In this document: piece after piece, positions 50,991 to 59,310 of the stretch
Position numbering within the stretch: the stretch's first letter is position 1
Layout of the letters: every line of letters begins with the position of its first letter
NCBI RefSeq assembly: GCF_024181725.1
Contig: NZ_CP028908.1
Span: 1,798,001 to 1,862,000, forward strand
DNA: 64,000 nt
Origin: Bradyrhizobium sp. WD16
Lineage (GTDB): Bacteria > Pseudomonadota > Alphaproteobacteria > Rhizobiales > Xanthobacteraceae
Reading direction: 5' to 3'
The notes under the pieces: model-generated
Database searches by the model: none
Seen by the model: only the letters and a program-made list of their open reading frames with translations
What the model was told of the DNA's origin: nothing
Position numbers and translations under genes: made by a program

Positions 50991-51587
50991 TCACGCCTTG
51001 CCGCCGTCGAGCACCGGCGGATCGATCCACCCGACATTGCCGTCGGCGCGGCGATAGATCACGTTGACGCGTCCCGTCGAACCGTGCCGGAACACGATCA
51101 CCGGCGCGCCGGTGAAGTCCAGTTCCAGCACCGCCTCACTCACCGACATCGATTTCAGCGCCGTGGTCGATTCAGCGATGATCACCGGATTGAAGGCCAG
51201 GACCTCGCCTTCATTTTCCCCGCCGGGAGCTTCGATGACGTAGCTCGGCACGTCGAGCTCGACGGCCGCAGCGGCGGCATGAGCCTTGCGCGCAGAACGA
51301 TCCTTGAGGCGGCTCTTGTAGCGCCGCAGCCGCTTCTCGATCTGGGACAGCGCCTGGTCGGCGCTCACATAGGCGTCGGACGCGGTCGATTCCGCCTCCA
51401 GCGTCACCCCCGAATCGAGGTGCAGGGCGCAATCGGTGCGGAAACCGAAACCGTCCTTGGACAGTGTGACGTGGCCGGAATAATTGCCGTCGAAATATTT
51501 CCGCAGAACTTCTTCGGTGCGATCACTGACCCGTCCCCGCAGGGCTTCCCCGACACTGATGCTCTTGCCCGAGACTCTGATGGTCAT
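50991..51587 (-). CDS. hpf: Ribosome hibernation-promoting factor, long form
   Basis: 198 aa. N-terminal HPF/RaiA domain (about 1-100: MTIRVSGKSISVGEALRGRV, ending with ADQALSQIEKRLRRYKSRLK). The C-terminal dimerisation domain (about 135-195) has SEAVLELDFTGAPVIVFRHGSTGRVNVIYRRADGNVGWI. The long form drives 100S ribosome dimers in stationary phase. ATG 51587 is the family start. Behind rpoN; the gap holds repeats. Confidence 0.95.
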   Translation of the reverse strand: MTIRVSGKSISVGEALRGRVSDRTEEVLRKYFDGNYSGHVTLSKDGFGFRTDCALHLDSGVTLEAESTASDAYVSADQALSQIEKRLRRYKSRLKDRSARKAHAAAAAVELDVPSYVIEAPGGENEGEVLAFNPVIIAESTTALKSMSVSEAVLELDFTGAPVIVFRHGSTGRVNVIYRRADGNVGWIDPPVLDGGKA

Positions 51588-51617
51588 GCCGTGCCTCGCA
51601 TTTCGTTTCCTCGCCCA

Positions 51618-51702
51618 GCGCGGTGGATCTGACGCTCGTATCAGCAGTGCCCGCTTTCCGAAGTTCGTACATCGGTACCGCATCTTCTCCGACGAACTTC
51701 GG
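51618..51702. repeat. R-type repeat half plus a second palindrome
   Basis: GCGCGGTGGATCTGACGCTC, then GTATCAGCA (51618-51646), is the reverse complement of the right part of the R repeat at 11095-11127. It is followed by arms CCGAAGTTCGT (51658-51668) and ACGAACTTCGG (51692-51702), a perfect 11-bp inverted repeat. It lies in the short rpoN-hpf gap. Confidence 0.75.
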
Positions 51703-51769
51703 ACTGACGAACTTCTGAGACAGGGTAGGAGCCAGCATTCAAGCTCAGTGAGGCGGCGTCAAGCGGGGA

Positions 51770-53440
51770 TCAGGCCGTTGCGATGTCACGCCGCGGCATC
51801 GCCGCGCCGGCAGAAATCAGCGCCTGCTTCTCGCGGCGGCGCTGCACCGACGATGGGATCCGCAGCGCCTCGCGATATTTCGCAACCGTACGCCGCGCGA
51901 TGTCGACGCCCTCGGAACGAAGCTGTTCCACTATACCGTCGTCGGAGAGAACCGCCGCGGGGCTTTCGGCGTCGATCAGCAGCTTGATGCGATGCCGCAC
52001 CGCTTCCGCCGAATGAGCTTCGCCGCCGTCCGCCGCGGCAATCGAAGCGGTGAAGAAATACTTCAGTTCGAAGATACCGCGATTGGTCGCCATGTATTTG
52101 TTGGCGGTGACGCGCGAGACGGTCGATTCATGCATCTGGATCGCGTCGGCAACGGCCTTCAGATTCAGCGGTCGCAGATGCGACACGCCGTGGGCAAAGA
52201 AGCCGTCCTGCTGGCGCACGATCTCGGTGGCGACTTTGAGGATCGTCCGGGCGCGCTGATCGAGGGCGCGCACCAGCCACGTCGCGTTCTGCAGGCAATC
52301 GGAGAAATAGGACTTGTCGTCGCTCTTGCGCACGCTCTTCGAGAGTTTCGTGTAGTAGCTCTGGTTGACCAGCACGCGCGGCAGCGTGTCGCTGTTGAGT
52401 TCGACCAGCCAGCCGCCGTCCGGCCCCGGCCGCACATAGACGTCCGGCACCACGGTCTGGGCCCGGCCGCCGCCGAAGCGCAGGCCCGGTTTGGGATCGA
52501 GGCGGCGGATCTCCGACACCATGTCGACGATATCCTCGTCGTCGACGCCGCAGACCTTGCGCAGCGCGGCGAAGTCGCGCTTGGCCAGGAGATCGAGATG
52601 CTCCACCAGGGCCTGCATCGCCGGGTCGTAGCGGTCGCGCTCGCGGAGCTGGATGGCGAGGCATTCGCAAAGATTGCGGGCGCAGATGCCGGGCGGATCG
52701 AAGGTCTGCAGCACCGAAACGACCTCTTCCACCTCCGCTTCCGAGGTGCCGAGGCGCTCGGCGGCCTGGCCGAGATCGGCCGGCAGGTAGCCGGCGTCAT
52801 CGACGAGATCGATCAGATATTGTCCGATCAGGCGCTGGGACAGTGTCGAGAACGCGACAGCGAGTTGTTCGGCGAGATGTCCGCCCAGTGTCGTCTCGGC
52901 GGCGACGAAGGCTTCGAGGTTGTAGTCGTCGTCGCCGGAGGCGCCACCACCCCATTCGGTGTAGGTGGTCGGCGCGGCATCCTGGGCGGCGCGGGCGGCG
53001 GCCTCGCCGGGCTCTTCCGGAAAGACGTTGTCGAGACCGGTATCGAAGGTCTGCTCCATCTCGCTGCGGCTGCCGAGATCGCGGTTCATCCAGTCCTCGG
53101 CCGGCGCGGCGTCGGCGGCGCCTGCACCTGAGGCCTCGGCACTGCTGAAGCCGCCCTCGGCGAAACCAACTTCGAAATCGCCGTCGAGGCCGTCCGCGCC
53201 GGTCTCGGCGCCCGCCGCGTCGCTCCCGGCGGTAAAATCGGCATCGGCCCCCTCGCGGCTATCGGCCGGCTCGCCGTTTTCGGCCGCCCGCTCCAGCAGT
53301 GGGTTCCGTTCGAGCTCCTCCTCGACGAAGGTGGCCAGATCCAGGTTGGACAGTTGCAGCAGCTTGATGGCCTGCATCAGCTGCGGGGTCATCACCAGCG
53401 ATTGGGTCTGGCGGAACTCTAATCTCTGCGACAGCGCCAT
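51770..53440 (-). CDS. rpoN: RNA polymerase sigma-54 factor RpoN
   Basis: 556 aa. Glutamine-rich region I (LEFRQTQSLVMTPQLMQAIKLLQLSNLDL), an acidic variable region II (about 55-165), the core-binding domain with FDPPGICARNLCECLAIQL, then the HTH region, and the RpoN box ARRTVAKYRE (about 515-524), which reads the -24 element. It drives nitrogen and other enhancer-dependent promoters. ATG 53440 is the family start (MALSQRLEFRQTQS). Confidence 0.98.
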   Translation of the reverse strand: MALSQRLEFRQTQSLVMTPQLMQAIKLLQLSNLDLATFVEEELERNPLLERAAENGEPADSREGADADFTAGSDAAGAETGADGLDGDFEVGFAEGGFSSAEASGAGAADAAPAEDWMNRDLGSRSEMEQTFDTGLDNVFPEEPGEAAARAAQDAAPTTYTEWGGGASGDDDYNLEAFVAAETTLGGHLAEQLAVAFSTLSQRLIGQYLIDLVDDAGYLPADLGQAAERLGTSEAEVEEVVSVLQTFDPPGICARNLCECLAIQLRERDRYDPAMQALVEHLDLLAKRDFAALRKVCGVDDEDIVDMVSEIRRLDPKPGLRFGGGRAQTVVPDVYVRPGPDGGWLVELNSDTLPRVLVNQSYYTKLSKSVRKSDDKSYFSDCLQNATWLVRALDQRARTILKVATEIVRQQDGFFAHGVSHLRPLNLKAVADAIQMHESTVSRVTANKYMATNRGIFELKYFFTASIAAADGGEAHSAEAVRHRIKLLIDAESPAAVLSDDGIVEQLRSEGVDIARRTVAKYREALRIPSSVQRRREKQALISAGAAMPRRDIATA

Positions 53441-53757
53441 TGGCGTCGGATACCGTTCATTTGGTCCGATTTTTGCTTATACGCTTCTTGCTGACGGAGT
53501 CCACGGCTTGACGAGACGAAAATTGCTGCGGTAGCGAAAATGGGTAAATCCCATTCTCCGCCGCCAGCCTCCTCGGAAGCCGGCCTGCAAACCCTACCAG
53601 GGCACTCTCGAGTTGAACGCGCCGAGTTGAAGGCGTGACGCCAGCCGCCCCGAAAACGCGGCCTTATGCCGGCTGGCGCGGCGGAGCGCGACAACCTCAA
53701 CCAGCCCGCGAGGTGGATACCGGTTCGCGCGAAGAAAACGCGTCCGGAGGCAGGACG
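53441..53757. other. Intergenic region upstream of rpoN
   Basis: 317 bases before the repeat cluster. No convincing gene. It should carry the rpoN promoter. A short inverted repeat AATGGG/CCCATT around 53538-53558 (AAAATGGGTAAATCCCATTC) is the only local structure I notice. Confidence 0.45.
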
Positions 53758-53832
53758 CTAGTGTCCTGTCTCCGAATGACCGCTCCATTTGCCTCATGCT
53801 CGCACGGTCATTCGGAGACATAGGGACACTAG
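53758..53832. repeat. Palindromic repeat type B, copy 1
   Basis: The left arm CTAGTGTCCTGTCTCCGAAT, then GACCG, pairs with the right arm CGGTCATTCGGAGACATAGG, then GACACTAG, around a roughly 22-nt loop. It starts and ends with CTAG. The reverse complement of 56883-56958 is a diverged copy. 13 bases separate it from repeat A. Confidence 0.88.
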
Positions 53833-53845
53833 CAAAATCAAAGTG

Positions 53846-53924
53846 CTAGTGTGGCTTATGTCTCGCAATTGCCTACGAGAGGGTTGCCGCGAAGGCGGTA
53901 GGCAATTGCGAGACGCCACACTAG
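53846..53924. repeat. Palindromic repeat type A, copy 2
   Basis: It runs from CTAGTGTGGCTTATGTCTC, then GCAATTGCCTAC, to GTAGGCAATTGCGAGACGCC, then ACACTAG. Full-length version of the copy at 10981. The last CTAG (53921-53924) contains the lptB stop codon (TAG on the minus strand). Confidence 0.9.
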
Positions 53925-54868
53925 AGGCGGAATTCCTCGCCGAGATAGAGCCGGCGGACATCGGGATCGGCGACGATCTCGTCCGGACTGCCTTCGGTCA
54001 GCACCTCGCCGGCATAGACGATGTAGGCCCGATCGGTAAGTCCGAGCGTCTCGCGCACATTGTGGTCGGTGATCAGGACGCCGATGCCGCGATTGGTGAG
54101 ATGACGCACCAGATCCTGGATGTCGCCCACCGCGATCGGGTCGATACCGGCAAACGGCTCGTCGAGCAGCATGTAGTTCGGCCGGGTCGCCAGCGCCCGC
54201 GCGATTTCGACGCGGCGTCGTTCGCCGCCGGACAAGGCGATCGAAGGCGACTTGCGCAAGCGCGTGATGTTGAACTCCTCGAGCAGCGAATCGAGCTCGT
54301 GCTCGCGCCGACGACGATCGGGCTCCACCACCTCGAGAACCGCACGAATGTTGTCCTCGACATTGAGGCCGCGGAAGATCGACGCTTCCTGCGGCAGGTA
54401 GCCGATGCCGAGCCGCGCGCGCTGATACATCGGCAGCTCCGTCACGTCGTGGCCGTCGAGTTCGACACGGCCACGATCGGCCTTGATCAGCCCGGTGATC
54501 ATGTAGAACACCGTGGTCTTGCCGGCGCCGTTGGGGCCGAGAATGCCGACGGCCTCGCCCCGCCGCACATAGAGACTGACGCCGCGCACCACCTGGCGCG
54601 AGCCGAAGGTCTTTTCGATACCGTGGATGGCGAGGAAGCCGCCGCGCGGCTCAGCCGGCGGCTCCGTGGTCCCGGCCGCAGCCATCCAGCGCGGCTGCTT
54701 AACCGCCTCGGCGCGCTCACGCGCAGTGACGGGAACGGCGGCGGTTGCGGTCTTGCGGAACAGCACGGTGACGCGCTCGCTGAAGGAGGTGATGTCGCCG
54801 GAACGACCGAATTGTTGCGAGCCGCGGGCCGGCCGGCTTCGACGGAACATGCGCAGCAGGTCCACCAT
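53921..54868 (-). CDS. lptB: LPS export ABC transporter ATP-binding protein LptB, N-terminally extended
   Basis: 315 aa; typical LptB is about 240 aa, so there is an extra, basic, probably unstructured stretch of about 76 residues. The ATPase starts at GGFLAIHGIEKTFGSRQVV. Walker A GPNGAGKTT (111-119), Q-loop YLPQEASIF, signature ALSGGERRRVEIAR, Walker B MLLDEPFAGIDP, H-loop ITDHNVRETL. It powers LPS transport with LptF/LptG, encoded elsewhere. Downstream of lptA by 194 bp. The stop codon is supplied by a palindromic repeat. Confidence 0.94.
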   Translation of the reverse strand: MVDLLRMFRRSRPARGSQQFGRSGDITSFSERVTVLFRKTATAAVPVTARERAEAVKQPRWMAAAGTTEPPAEPRGGFLAIHGIEKTFGSRQVVRGVSLYVRRGEAVGILGPNGAGKTTVFYMITGLIKADRGRVELDGHDVTELPMYQRARLGIGYLPQEASIFRGLNVEDNIRAVLEVVEPDRRRREHELDSLLEEFNITRLRKSPSIALSGGERRRVEIARALATRPNYMLLDEPFAGIDPIAVGDIQDLVRHLTNRGIGVLITDHNVRETLGLTDRAYIVYAGEVLTEGSPDEIVADPDVRRLYLGEEFRL

Positions 54869-55062
54869 GAGCGAAGTCGATCAGCCTTTCGCGCCGGCCG
54901 TGCAGGGATCGCTGCAGGGATAGCTACGGGTACGAATGCAACGGTGCAGGGTGAGCATATGGTGTTCAGACACCCCGAAACGAGTGCCATCGCGCACAAT
55001 CCTTGTTCCCGCGCGACGACGAGGTCGAGCCCTGATACGCGCTCGGGCAGCGCCGATCAAGC

Positions 55063-55809
55063 TCAGCGCCGCGTCCCCTCGTTCACATCGTTGAGTTTCA
55101 AGGGCTTTCCGCTCTGGCGCGGAGCCGGCGCCGAAGGCTGTGGGGGTGAGCTGGGGAACAGGCCGCCGGCGCCGGGATTGGTCGGGGCTGACGATTTGAA
55201 CATGCCCTGCACGCCCTTCTTGGCTTCGACGCGGGAAATTCCGGTGGTCATGTCGACGATCAGGGTGTCGCCGCGAAGGATGTTGTCGCCCTGCGTCAGC
55301 ACGACGTTACCGGTCACGGTGATGGTGTTCGTCTTCATGTCGAACACGCCGTTGTCGCCGGTCACCGTCTGGTCCTTCTGAGTGACGATCACGCCGCCCT
55401 TGGCTTCCAGGCGCTTGATCGCCGAACTGCCCGTCGGACCCGGCGTCGCCGAGGTCATGGTCGGCTTGGGTTGCGCGGGCTGCGCGTTGGATTGCGCGCC
55501 GGAAGTGGCTGAACCGCCGGCGCCGCCTTCGTAGAAGACCACCAGGATCTTGCAGCGCATGGTGGTGTCGCCCTGCACCACCTTGACGTTGTCCTTGAAG
55601 GTCGCGGCCTTCTCCTTGTCGCGCAGCTCGAGGCTGCCGGCATCGATCTGGATCGGCTTGTCGCGGTTCTGCGAGAAGCCCTGCATGGCATTCGGCACAC
55701 CCTGCACCGACCCCTGCGCGCGCACTTCGCCGCCGAGCGCGAGCCCCGTCACCGCCAGCGCCAATACCGCGCCCGTCAAGCTTCGTTGCAGTCTCATAAA
55801 CATCCTCAT
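55063..55809 (-). CDS. lptA: LPS transport periplasmic protein LptA
   Basis: 248 aa. Signal peptide (cleavage near EVRAQ, residue 32), then the OstA/LptA beta-jellyroll with IQIDAGSLELRDKEKAATFKDNVKVVQGDTTMRCKILVV, GGVIVTQKDQTVTGDNGVFDMKTNTITVTGNVVLTQGDNIL and GDTLIVDMTTG. A Gly/Ser/Ala/Pro insert (about 95-125) and a proline-rich tail are present. It bridges LPS across the periplasm. It overlaps lptC by 4 bp (the ATG lies on the lptC stop). Confidence 0.93.
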   Translation of the reverse strand: MRMFMRLQRSLTGAVLALAVTGLALGGEVRAQGSVQGVPNAMQGFSQNRDKPIQIDAGSLELRDKEKAATFKDNVKVVQGDTTMRCKILVVFYEGGAGGSATSGAQSNAQPAQPKPTMTSATPGPTGSSAIKRLEAKGGVIVTQKDQTVTGDNGVFDMKTNTITVTGNVVLTQGDNILRGDTLIVDMTTGISRVEAKKGVQGMFKSSAPTNPGAGGLFPSSPPQPSAPAPRQSGKPLKLNDVNEGTRR

Positions 55810-56558
55810 GGCTCGCGCTTCCGGCGCGCCGGCGCCGGGCGCGGCCGCGGCTCGGCGACGCTTTCGACAACCGGCGGCGCCGCCGCGGTTTCGGCGGCAC
55901 CGGCATCGCCGGCGGGCTTGGGGCCCTCGTCGAGAAACAATGTCATCGACACGCCGCCACCAAAGACGACCAGCACGCCGTTGTCGATGATGCGTAGCTT
56001 GTTGGAATTGAGCGTACCGTTGAGCAGCTTGACCGCGACCGGCTCGTCGGAGGAGACGGTACCTTTGGCGAGATCGACCTGGGCCTGGGTGAGACGCGCC
56101 TCGTAGCCGGTGGACGACTGCAGGAAGATATCCTGCTTGAGATCGAGCAACTGGGTCTTGGTGTCGAAAAACCCGACCTTCGAGTCCATGGTAACGGTGC
56201 TCTTGTCTTCCATCTGCACCTTGGCGCTCATGTCCTGCAATTCAACGTGCACCGGATCGGTGACATCCTGGGTGGCGGTCTTCGCGCGCAGGTCATAGGG
56301 GCGCTGGTCGGGCGTGAAGCCGGTGAGATGCGGCGACTGCATGGTGATCTTGGTCCCCGAGACCACCAGGTTGCCGGCGCTGAGCGGCAGTTTGGAGAGC
56401 AGCCGGAACGGATTGAAGACGGACGCGGCGACGATCAGCAGAATCGCAAGTCCCACCACGGTGGGGATGGCCCGGCGCAGGAAGCGGACGCGGGCGCTGT
56501 GACGGCTCGCGCGGGCAAAACGCCGCTCCATCCCGGCCTGATAGCTCTGCTGGTCCAT
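55806..56558 (-). CDS. lptC: LPS export protein LptC
   Basis: 250 aa. An N-terminal membrane anchor (AIPTVVGLAILLIVAASVF, about 31-49) and a periplasmic LptC/YrbK domain with LVVSGTKITMQSPHLTGF, RPYDLRAKTATQD and PVHVELQDMSAKVQM, plus a proline/arginine-rich tail. It connects LptBFG to LptA. The start ATG 56558 (MDQQSYQAGMERRFARASR) is chosen; a longer frame upstream includes non-conserved sequence. Confidence 0.9.
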   Translation of the reverse strand: MDQQSYQAGMERRFARASRHSARVRFLRRAIPTVVGLAILLIVAASVFNPFRLLSKLPLSAGNLVVSGTKITMQSPHLTGFTPDQRPYDLRAKTATQDVTDPVHVELQDMSAKVQMEDKSTVTMDSKVGFFDTKTQLLDLKQDIFLQSSTGYEARLTQAQVDLAKGTVSSDEPVAVKLLNGTLNSNKLRIIDNGVLVVFGGGVSMTLFLDEGPKPAGDAGAAETAAAPPVVESVAEPRPRPAPARRKREP

Positions 56559-56681
56559 CAACGTCACGGCGGCTCCGCGGCTCCAGTGCCCGCTTTGCGA
56601 AGATCCCCCGGACACAATCCCCGAAGGCAAGTCTAACCCGGCGGCCCCGGCGGTGCAGCCCTCCCACACGCCCGCTTACGC

Positions 56682-56705
56682 GCGTCGGATCCGAAACCGC
56701 ACTAG
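56682..56705. repeat. R-type repeat half, copy 3
   Basis: GCGTCGGATCCGAAACCGC, then ACTAG, matches the reverse complement of the left end of the R repeat at 11054 (GCGTCAGATCCAAAACCGC, then ACTAG) with two substitutions. It ends with CTAG, and the next module begins 13 bases later. Confidence 0.75.
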
Positions 56706-56718
56706 AATCCTATTGATG

Positions 56719-56794
56719 CTGGTGTCCCTTTGTTTCCAACGTTCGTCGGAGCACCTGCTGCAAAGGAATACGAACGTTGGAAACCGGACACCAG
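56719..56794. repeat. Palindromic repeat type C, full copy
   Basis: CTGGTGTCC, then TTTCCAACGTTCGT, pairs with ACGAACGTTGGAAA, then CGGACACCAG. It lies between R (13-nt spacer AATCCTATTGATG) and A3, with which it shares the CCAG at 56791-56794. Bounded by CTGG/CCAG instead of CTAG. Confidence 0.85.
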
Positions 56795-56869
56795 TGTGGC
56801 GTCTCGCAATTGCCTACCGCCTTGGCGGCAAGCCTCTCGTAGGCAATTGCGAGACATAAGCCACACTAG
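56791..56869. repeat. Palindromic repeat type A, copy 3
   Basis: Runs from CCAGTGTGGCGTCTCGCAAT, then TGCCTACC, to GTAGGCAATTGCGAGACATA, then AGCCACACTAG. It is the inverted copy of the repeat at 53846-53924. The following 13 bases CACTTTGATTTTG are the exact reverse complement of the spacer at 53833-53845. Confidence 0.9.
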
Positions 56870-56882
56870 CACTTTGATTTTG

Positions 56883-56958
56883 CTAGTGTCCCTTATGTCT
56901 CCGAATTGCCGTGCGAGCGAGAGGCAAACGAAGCGGTAATTCGGAGACGGGACACTAG
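56883..56958. repeat. Palindromic repeat type B, copy 2
   Basis: From CTAGTGTCCCTTATGTCTCC to GGAGACGGGACACTAG; inverted relative to the copy at 53758-53832. The stem arms differ between copies while remaining nearly complementary (GAATTACCG with CGGCAATTC here, one G-T pair; GAATGACCG with CGGTCATTC there). Confidence 0.88.
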
Positions 56959-57009
56959 GACTGTGACCGAAAGGCGGCACCACCGGCCCCGCGGCAACGG
57001 ATCGCAACG

Positions 57010-57624
57010 TTACGAATGCGAGAAGATGTCCTGGTCGTGCCAGCCCTGCAGATCGAGCAGCGCCCGGGCCGGCAGGAAGCCGAAGCAGGCGCCGGCAAGC
57101 GCGGTGCGGTTCTCCCGCGCCAGCATCGCGTCGAGCCGCTCGCGCAGCTGATGCAGGTGGAGCACGTCGGAGGCGGCATAGGCGAGCTGGGCGTCGGTCA
57201 GCGCCGCGGCGCCCCAGTCGCTCGACTGCTGCTGCTTGGAGAGCTCGACGCCGAGCAGTTCGCGCACCAGGTCCTTGAGGCCGTGGCGATCGGTGTAGGT
57301 GCGGACAAGCCGCGACGCGATCTTGGTGCAATAGACCGGCTGCGGCATCACGCCGAAAGTGTTGAACAGCACCGCGACGTCGAAGCGGGCGTAGTGGAAG
57401 ATCTTGGTGACCGCCGGATCGCCCAGCAGCTTCTTCAGGTTCGGCGCGTCGCGGTGACCGGCCGGAATCTGCACCACGTCGGCGGTGCCGTCGCCGTTGG
57501 AGAGCTGCACCACGCAGAGCCGGTCGCGGTGCGGATTGAGGCCGAGGGTCTCGGTGTCGATGGCCACCGAGGCGGTGTAGCGGCCGAGGTCGGGCAGATC
57601 GCCCCGATGCAGACGGATGGTCAT
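57010..57624 (-). CDS. rnd: Ribonuclease D, short form (3'-5' exonuclease domain)
   Basis: 204 aa, DEDDy exonuclease fold only. ExoI AIDTETLGL (Asp23, Glu25), ExoII HYARFDVAVLF, ExoIII YAASDVLHLHQL. The HRDC domain of E. coli RNase D (375 aa) is absent, as in rhizobial short RNase D proteins. It trims RNA 3' ends. ATG 57624 gives the family start MTIRLHRGDLP. Upstream of lptC on the same strand, but repeats occupy the gap. Confidence 0.9.
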   Translation of the reverse strand: MTIRLHRGDLPDLGRYTASVAIDTETLGLNPHRDRLCVVQLSNGDGTADVVQIPAGHRDAPNLKKLLGDPAVTKIFHYARFDVAVLFNTFGVMPQPVYCTKIASRLVRTYTDRHGLKDLVRELLGVELSKQQQSSDWGAAALTDAQLAYAASDVLHLHQLRERLDAMLARENRTALAGACFGFLPARALLDLQGWHDQDIFSHS

Positions 57625-57845
57625 GGCGTCTCGATGTATGTCGGTTGCAAATGAAATATTGGCCGCCTCGTTAGCCGAAAGCGGGCCGAATCGCACGACA
57701 ATATCGCGGTCGAAGCTTAATCGGGGGTTCCCGGGGTCCGGACGACGTCCATCGGACCTGCCGTTCGGCCGACGCCTGGGGCGCCGCGAGGCGACAGTTT
57801 TACGGCCTCGACGATCGGGGAAGCATCATCTTCAAAAGAGAAAGA

Positions 57846-57930
57846 TGGTGCCCAGGAAAGGACTCGAACCTTCACGGCTTGCACCACTGGTACCTGAAAC
57901 CAGCGCGTCTACCAATTCCGCCACCTGGGC
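57846..57930 (-). tRNA. tRNA-Leu (anticodon CAG)
   Basis: 85 nt on the minus strand including encoded CCA. Acceptor GCCCAGG / CCTGGGC, anticodon arm CTGGT-TTCAGGT-ACCAG, a long variable arm as expected for leucine, T arm GGTTCGAGTCC. It reads CUG, a main Leu codon in GC-rich genomes. Confidence 0.97.
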
Positions 57931-58154
57931 AACGGGGCGACACATAGAGGGGTTGGTTTCGCCTTGTCAACAGCGGCGACCGCAATGCCGCCCGGCCGGT
58001 GCGCGAAAGCGCGGGCAAGGGGTCGCCACACCCCGATCCCCTCTTTGCGGACCGGGCGATAGTGTGCGACACCAGCGCCGCGTGGCGCCCCTGCGCCGCC
58101 CATTGCCCTTGCCAGGAATGCGACTTCGGACTGTCCGCCGAGGAATTCACGCCG

Positions 58155-59174
58155 ATGACCACACCCGCCGACGCCCCCCGATTCACCGCCCAAGGCTTCA
58201 ATCAAGGCTTTGGCGACCAAACCCTGGAAACCCTGATCACCGTTTTCGGCGGCTCGGGCTTTCTCGGCCGGCACGTGGTGCGGGCGCTGGCCAAGCGCGG
58301 CTACCGCATCCGGGTGGCGGTGCGGCGCCCGGACCTCGCCGGCCATCTCCAGCCGCTCGGCAGGGTCGGCCAGATTCATGCCGTCCAGGCCAACCTGCGC
58401 TACCCCGAATCGGTGACCGCGGCGGTGCGCGGCAGCGCCGTGGTGATCAACCTCGTCGGGATTCTCGCCGAATCGGGCGCCCAGACCTTCAAGTCGGTCC
58501 AGGACGAAGGCGCCGCTGCCGTGGCGGCGGCAGCGAACGGCGCCGGCGCCCGGCTGATCCATGTCTCGGCGATCGGCGCCGATGCGCAATCGGCCTCGCT
58601 CTACGCCCGCAGCAAGGCGGCTGGCGAGGCCGCGATCCGCGCCGTCCTGCCCGGCAGCATCGTCTTCCGCCCGTCGGTGGTGTTCGGTCCGGAGGACCAG
58701 TTCACCAACCGCTTCGCCGCGCTGGCGCGCGTCATGCCGCTGCTGCCGCTGGTCGGCGGCGACACCAGGCTGCAGCCGGTCTTCGTCGGCGATGTCGCGG
58801 CGGCCATCGCATCGGCCGTCGATGGCAAGGCGCGTGCCGGCGCGACCTACGAACTCGGCGGGCCCGAGGTGATGACCATGCGCGAGATCATCGAACTGAT
58901 CCTCGCCACCATCCATCGCGAACGGGCGCTGCTGCCGCTGCCCTTGCCGCTAGCGAAGCTGCAGGCCCTGGTCCTGCAATACGCCCCCGGCGCCCTCAAG
59001 CTGACGCCGGACCAGGTCGAACTGCTGCGCAACGACAACGTGGTGTCGGAAGCCGCCAAAGCCGCGGGCCTGACCCTCGAAGGCCTCGGCATCGTGCCGG
59101 AATCGCTCGCCGCGATCCTGCCGTCCTATCTCTGGCGCTTCCGCAAGACCGGCCAGTTCTCGCACGCGGCGTAA
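58155..59174 (+). CDS. Complex I NDUFA9-like NAD(P)-binding protein
   Basis: 339 aa atypical short-chain dehydrogenase fold. The Rossmann motif is TVFGGSGFLGRHVVRAL (GGSGFLG at about 32-38). VINLVGILAESG and RLIHVSAIGA are NDUFA9-type, where Tyr/Lys catalysis is replaced. VVFGPEDQFTNRFA and YELGGPEVMTMREI complete the match. Mitochondrial NDUFA9 is an accessory complex I subunit; bacterial members are also proposed in ubiquinone or membrane roles. ATG 58155 is chosen; the upstream frame overlaps no homologous region. Confidence 0.88.
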   Translation: MTTPADAPRFTAQGFNQGFGDQTLETLITVFGGSGFLGRHVVRALAKRGYRIRVAVRRPDLAGHLQPLGRVGQIHAVQANLRYPESVTAAVRGSAVVINLVGILAESGAQTFKSVQDEGAAAVAAAANGAGARLIHVSAIGADAQSASLYARSKAAGEAAIRAVLPGSIVFRPSVVFGPEDQFTNRFAALARVMPLLPLVGGDTRLQPVFVGDVAAAIASAVDGKARAGATYELGGPEVMTMREIIELILATIHRERALLPLPLPLAKLQALVLQYAPGALKLTPDQVELLRNDNVVSEAAKAAGLTLEGLGIVPESLAAILPSYLWRFRKTGQFSHAA

Positions 59175-59310
59175 ATCGATCGTCGTGCCCGCGCTTGCCG
59201 CCGGCATCCACGCCTCGAACATGCTTCAGCAAGCAGGACGTGACTGGCCGGGACAAGCCCGGCTGCGCCTCATGGCAATGAAGGCGCGGCGCGCGACATG
59301 AATCGCCCGC

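Noticed and set aside
53758-56958. Insertion sequence or composite transposon carrying lptCAB
   Set aside because: No transposase gene lies between or beside the repeats; lptCAB-rpoN is standard gene order, so the repeats more likely inserted around it.
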